Shown piece after piece: positions 6,316 through 8,399 of a DNA stretch of 8,399 bases. Each line of letters starts with the position of its first letter. Positions within the stretch are counted from its first letter, which is position 1. The DNA is from an uncultured bacterium (lineage in GTDB: Bacteria; Bacillota; Clostridia; Oscillospirales; Ruminococcaceae), in contig CAJMQZ010000087.1 of assembly GCA_905215595.1 (NCBI GenBank), forward strand, positions 1-8,399, in the 5' to 3' direction. The notes beneath the pieces are model-generated. The model searched no databases and had not been told where the DNA came from. It saw only the letters and a list, made by a program, of their open reading frames with translations. Made by a program: the position numbers and the translations under genes.

Positions 6316-7596
6316 TTAGGCCATATCAGCCAGCAGCTTTTCCACAACGGCCAGACGCACGCAGACGCACAGCAGTTCGGAAGCGGTCTCCACCTCGTCC
6401 AGACTGGGGTAAGTGGGGGCGATGCGCAGATGAGAGTCCTGCGGGTCCTTGTGGTACGGGTAAGCAGAGCCTGCACCGGTCAGCACCAGACCTGCGTTCT
6501 TGCACAGTTCCGCCACGCGCTTAGCGCAGCCGGGCATGACATACAAGCTGATGAAGTAGCCGCCCTTGGGGTTGGTCCAGTGGGCAATATCGCCGCAGGG
6601 GGTGAGGTTGGCGGCAAAGGCGGTCTTGACGGCATCGAAGCAGGGCACCAGACGGCGGCGGTGCTTTGCCATGTGTGCCAGAACGCCCTCCTTGTTCTTC
6701 AGGAAGCGGACGTGGCGCAGCTGGTTCATCTTATCGTAGCTGATGATCATCACTGAAAAGCGCTTGCACATGTACTTCATGCTGTTGTCGCTGCATGCAA
6801 TGGCAGAAACGCCGGCACCCGGGAAGGTGATCTTGCTGGTGGAGGTGAACATGAATACGCGGTCCTGCGTGCCGTACTTCTTGCTCACGTTCAGCAGAAC
6901 GGGGGTCTCGATGATCTCCTCGGTCAAGTGATGGACGATGTAGGCCTCATCCCAGAAGATCTTGAAATCCGGGGCGGCAGTTTTCATCTTTGCAAAGCGC
7001 TCGATGGTCTCATCACTGTAAGTGTAGCCATCGGGGTTGGAGTACTGCGGCACACACCAGATACCCTTGATGGTATCGTCCTCAGCCACCAGCTTTTCCA
7101 CAACGTCCATATCGGGGCCGTTGGGGGTCATGGGCACGCTGATGAGCTCAAAGCCGAACTCCTCGGTGATAGCAAAGTGACGGTCATAGCCGGGCACCGG
7201 GCAGAGGAACTTGCGCTTTTCCACCTGAGACCAAGGGCAGGGAGACTCCGGGAAGCCGAACACATAGCCGATGTTGATGAGGTTATACATCAGCTGCAGG
7301 CTGGAGTTGCCGCCCACGAATACCTCGTTGGGCTTTACGCCGAACACATCTGCAAACAGGGCGCGTGCCTCGCTCAGACCCTCCAGCTCGCCGTAGTTGC
7401 GGGCATCGGTGCCTGCATCCGTGGTGTAATCGGTCATCTTCAGCAGGTCCATTGCCAGATCCATCTGGTGGGGGCCGGGCTTGCCGCGTGCCATGTTCAG
7501 CTTCAGACCCTTTGCCTGAAACTCTTTATAAGCCTGTTCCAGCGCTGCCTTTTCAGCGGTCAGCGCAGCGCGATCCATCTCGTGATAATTTGCCAT
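6316..7596 (-). CDS. PLP-dependent aminotransferase (class I/II fold, AspT-like)
   Basis: This is a 426-residue protein. ATG 7596 is chosen because AAAGGAG lies 10 bases upstream; the in-frame GTG at 7605 is too close to that site. Fold-type I aminotransferase residues are in order. GGNSSLQLMYNL at 95-106 forms the cofactor phosphate-binding start. SNPDG at 186-190 carries Asn187. WDEAY at 215-219 carries Asp216 and Tyr219, which hold the pyridine ring. STSKITFPGAG at 252-262 carries the Schiff-base Lys255. SHLRIAPTYP at 388-397 carries Arg391, the substrate carboxylate binder. ARGKPGP near 36-42 is the N-terminal substrate segment. The pattern fits the stand-alone family that includes the Corynebacterium aspartate aminotransferase AspT, often annotated as MocR-type although no DNA-binding domain is present. 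Aspartate/2-oxoglutarate is the likeliest substrate pair but is not proven by sequence. It is a single-gene unit with its own promoter and terminator. Confidence 0.93.
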   Translation of the reverse strand: MANYHEMDRAALTAEKAALEQAYKEFQAKGLKLNMARGKPGPHQMDLAMDLLKMTDYTTDAGTDARNYGELEGLSEARALFADVFGVKPNEVFVGGNSSLQLMYNLINIGYVFGFPESPCPWSQVEKRKFLCPVPGYDRHFAITEEFGFELISVPMTPNGPDMDVVEKLVAEDDTIKGIWCVPQYSNPDGYTYSDETIERFAKMKTAAPDFKIFWDEAYIVHHLTEEIIETPVLLNVSKKYGTQDRVFMFTSTSKITFPGAGVSAIACSDNSMKYMCKRFSVMIISYDKMNQLRHVRFLKNKEGVLAHMAKHRRRLVPCFDAVKTAFAANLTPCGDIAHWTNPKGGYFISLYVMPGCAKRVAELCKNAGLVLTGAGSAYPYHKDPQDSHLRIAPTYPSLDEVETASELLCVCVRLAVVEKLLADMA

Positions 7597-7651
7597 TGAA
7601 TACACACTCCTTTATAGTACTTCCTATTACCCAATTCTATGGCTCGTCTTT

Positions 7652-7685
7652 TGCGGTATGCCCCTGCCAGAGAGCACATGCCGCA
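7652..7685 (-). other. Hairpin in the aminotransferase 5' leader
   Basis: On the minus strand TGCGGCATG (7677-7685) pairs with CATACCGCA (7652-7660) over 8 of 9 positions, with a 16-base loop. It sits near the start of the roughly 100-nt leader between the predicted transcription start and the start codon. No U-run follows, so it is not a terminator. It does not resemble a riboswitch class I recognise; it may stabilise the mRNA or be incidental. Confidence 0.3.
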
Positions 7686-7701
7686 CGATCCACACTTTGC
7701 T

Positions 7702-7730
7702 ATTATAGTACATTTTCCTGTCAGAAACAA
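7702..7730 (-). promoter_or_regulatory. Sigma-A-type promoter for the aminotransferase
   Basis: On the minus strand a perfect TATAAT -10 box (7702-7707) lies 17 bases after TTGTTT (7725-7730), which matches the first three bases of TTGACA. Transcription would begin near 7695, giving a leader of about 100 nt. The element sits just downstream of the clpX terminator, in the A/T-rich gap between the genes. Confidence 0.75.
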
Positions 7731-7742
7731 GAATTTGAAAGC

Positions 7743-7782
7743 AAAAAGCCCTGTCAAAAGCAAAAAGCTTTTGAAACAGGGC
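7743..7782 (-). terminator. Strong intrinsic terminator after clpX
   Basis: On the minus strand GCCCTG (7777-7782) and CAAAAGC (7767-7773) pair with GCTTTTG (7755-7761) and CAGGGC (7748-7753). There is a small bulge of A/T bases between the two stem blocks, a TTTTT loop (7762-7766), and a TTTTT tail (7743-7747). It lies about 40 bases beyond the clpX stop and just upstream of the aminotransferase promoter, so it insulates the two units. Confidence 0.92.
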
Positions 7783-7822
7783 CTTGCAAGCGGGTACACT
7801 CCCCTGCTGTGCGGCGATGCCG

Positions 7823-8399
7823 TCAGCTGAGAGCGGCCTGATTTTTATAGCGTTTGCGCACAGCACCGTATTCCAGATGTGCTTCGCCGCCCTCCACGGT
7901 GTCCTCATCCACAGTCACGCGGATGATGGTGGCATCGCTGGGCACCTCGTACATGATAGGCAGCAGGATGCTTTCCATCACGCTGCGCAGACCGCGGGCA
8001 CCGGTCTTGCGCTCGATGGTTTTGCGGGCAATGGCGTGCAGGGCTTCGTCCGTAAAGGTAAGCTCCACGTTATCCATGCCCAGCAGCTCTTTATACTGCT
8101 TGACCAGACTGTTGCGGGGCTCCTTGAGCACGCGCACCAGCGCATCCTCATCCAGATCATCCAGCACGGTGATGACCGGCAGACGGCCGATCAGCTCCGG
8201 GATCAGGCCGAACTTGACCAGATCGTGGGGCTCTACCTTGCGCAGCAATGCGCGCTCAGCCTCGGTGGAGTTATCCTTCAGCGCACTGCCGAAGCCCAGC
8301 GCGGACTTATCGGTGCGGCGCAGGATATACTTGTCCAGACCGTCAAAGGCACCGCCGCAGATGAACAGGATGTTGGTGGTGTCGATCTGGATGAACTCC
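7823..8399 (-). CDS. clpX: ATP-dependent Clp protease ATP-binding subunit ClpX, partial (N-terminus outside the window)
   Basis: The last 191 residues are present; the frame is open to the window's right edge, so the zinc-binding domain and Walker A/B lie outside. The segment begins in the AAA+ core with EFIQIDTTNILFICGGAF (1-18 of the fragment). The LGFG loop (34-37) corresponds to the IGF-type loop that docks on ClpP. GLIPELIGRLP (64-74) carries the conserved Arg72 of the arginine-finger box. KTGARGLR (131-138) is the sensor-2 motif. The C-terminal small AAA+ subdomain is complete and ends in a short basic tail. ClpX unfolds tagged or damaged proteins and feeds them to ClpP. The presence of the ClpP-docking loop implies a working ClpXP protease. 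A strong terminator follows. Confidence 0.98.
   Translation of the reverse strand, partial: EFIQIDTTNILFICGGAFDGLDKYILRRTDKSALGFGSALKDNSTEAERALLRKVEPHDLVKFGLIPELIGRLPVITVLDDLDEDALVRVLKEPRNSLVKQYKELLGMDNVELTFTDEALHAIARKTIERKTGARGLRSVMESILLPIMYEVPSDATIIRVTVDEDTVEGGEAHLEYGAVRKRYKNQAALS

Noticed and set aside
6293..6322. TATATT at 6294-6299 (minus strand) as a secDF promoter -10 box
   Set aside because: No -35-like sequence lies 16-18 bases upstream, and the box sits just before the aminotransferase terminator, so the transcript would have to read through it.
6928..7599. 223-codon plus-strand frame opposite the aminotransferase
   Set aside because: It is antisense to the catalytic core whose PLP residues are clearly conserved; His/Val/Leu-rich composition is typical of a shadow frame.
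7560..7679. Short minus-strand frame beginning with ATG in the aminotransferase leader as a leader peptide
   Set aside because: The upstream ribosome site is weak, it has no run of a regulatory amino acid, and it overlaps the real start; kept only as a remark in the leader finding.
7639..7830. 63-codon plus-strand frame in the clpX–aminotransferase gap
   Set aside because: It crosses the promoter and terminator of the opposite strand, has no good ribosome site and reads as low-complexity Lys-rich sequence.

Overview
The window looks like chromosomal DNA from a GC-rich Clostridia member, probably an Oscillospiraceae/Faecalibacterium-type gut Firmicute. This is inferred from GC-rich coding sequence, strong AGGAG-type ribosome sites, a fused SecDF, a clostridial-type ClpX and the DUF421–DUF4363 gene pair. 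I could not run a database search, so the genus is a guess. Gene density is high, and most genes lie on the minus strand.

Layout. (1) Positions 1-2121, minus strand: a germinant-receptor-type operon. It has a complete GerA/SpoVAF-family A subunit, followed with a 4-base overlap by a polytopic membrane protein in the GerAB position that runs off the left edge. (2) Positions 2199-3256, plus strand, diverging from the first operon across a 77-bp gap: a DUF421 (YetF-type) membrane protein and a DUF4363-type small anchored protein, also overlapping by 4 bases. (3) Positions 3264-3305: a strong hairpin with A/T flanks on both sides, serving as a terminator for two converging transcripts. (4) Positions 3316-6133, minus strand: secDF (one fused gene) and, 16 bp downstream, nrdR. 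Upstream of secDF is a structured stretch of about 110 bp with competing stems. (5) Positions 6316-7596, minus strand: a stand-alone PLP-dependent aminotransferase with a good promoter, a roughly 100-nt leader and its own terminator. (6) Positions 7823-8399, minus strand: the C-terminal third of clpX, with a strong terminator after it.

Functionally this is mostly housekeeping. SecDF uses the proton gradient to help protein export, NrdR represses ribonucleotide reductase genes, ClpX unfolds substrates for ClpP, and the aminotransferase handles amino acids. The part with a specialised flavour is the left third. A germination receptor beside a divergent DUF421/DUF4363 pair points to spore or inner-membrane biology, which would be notable if the host belongs to a lineage usually considered non-sporing. 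I found no mobile element, CRISPR array, tRNA or rRNA. I saw no clear previously undescribed system; the best leads are the secDF leader and the germination/DUF421 cluster.
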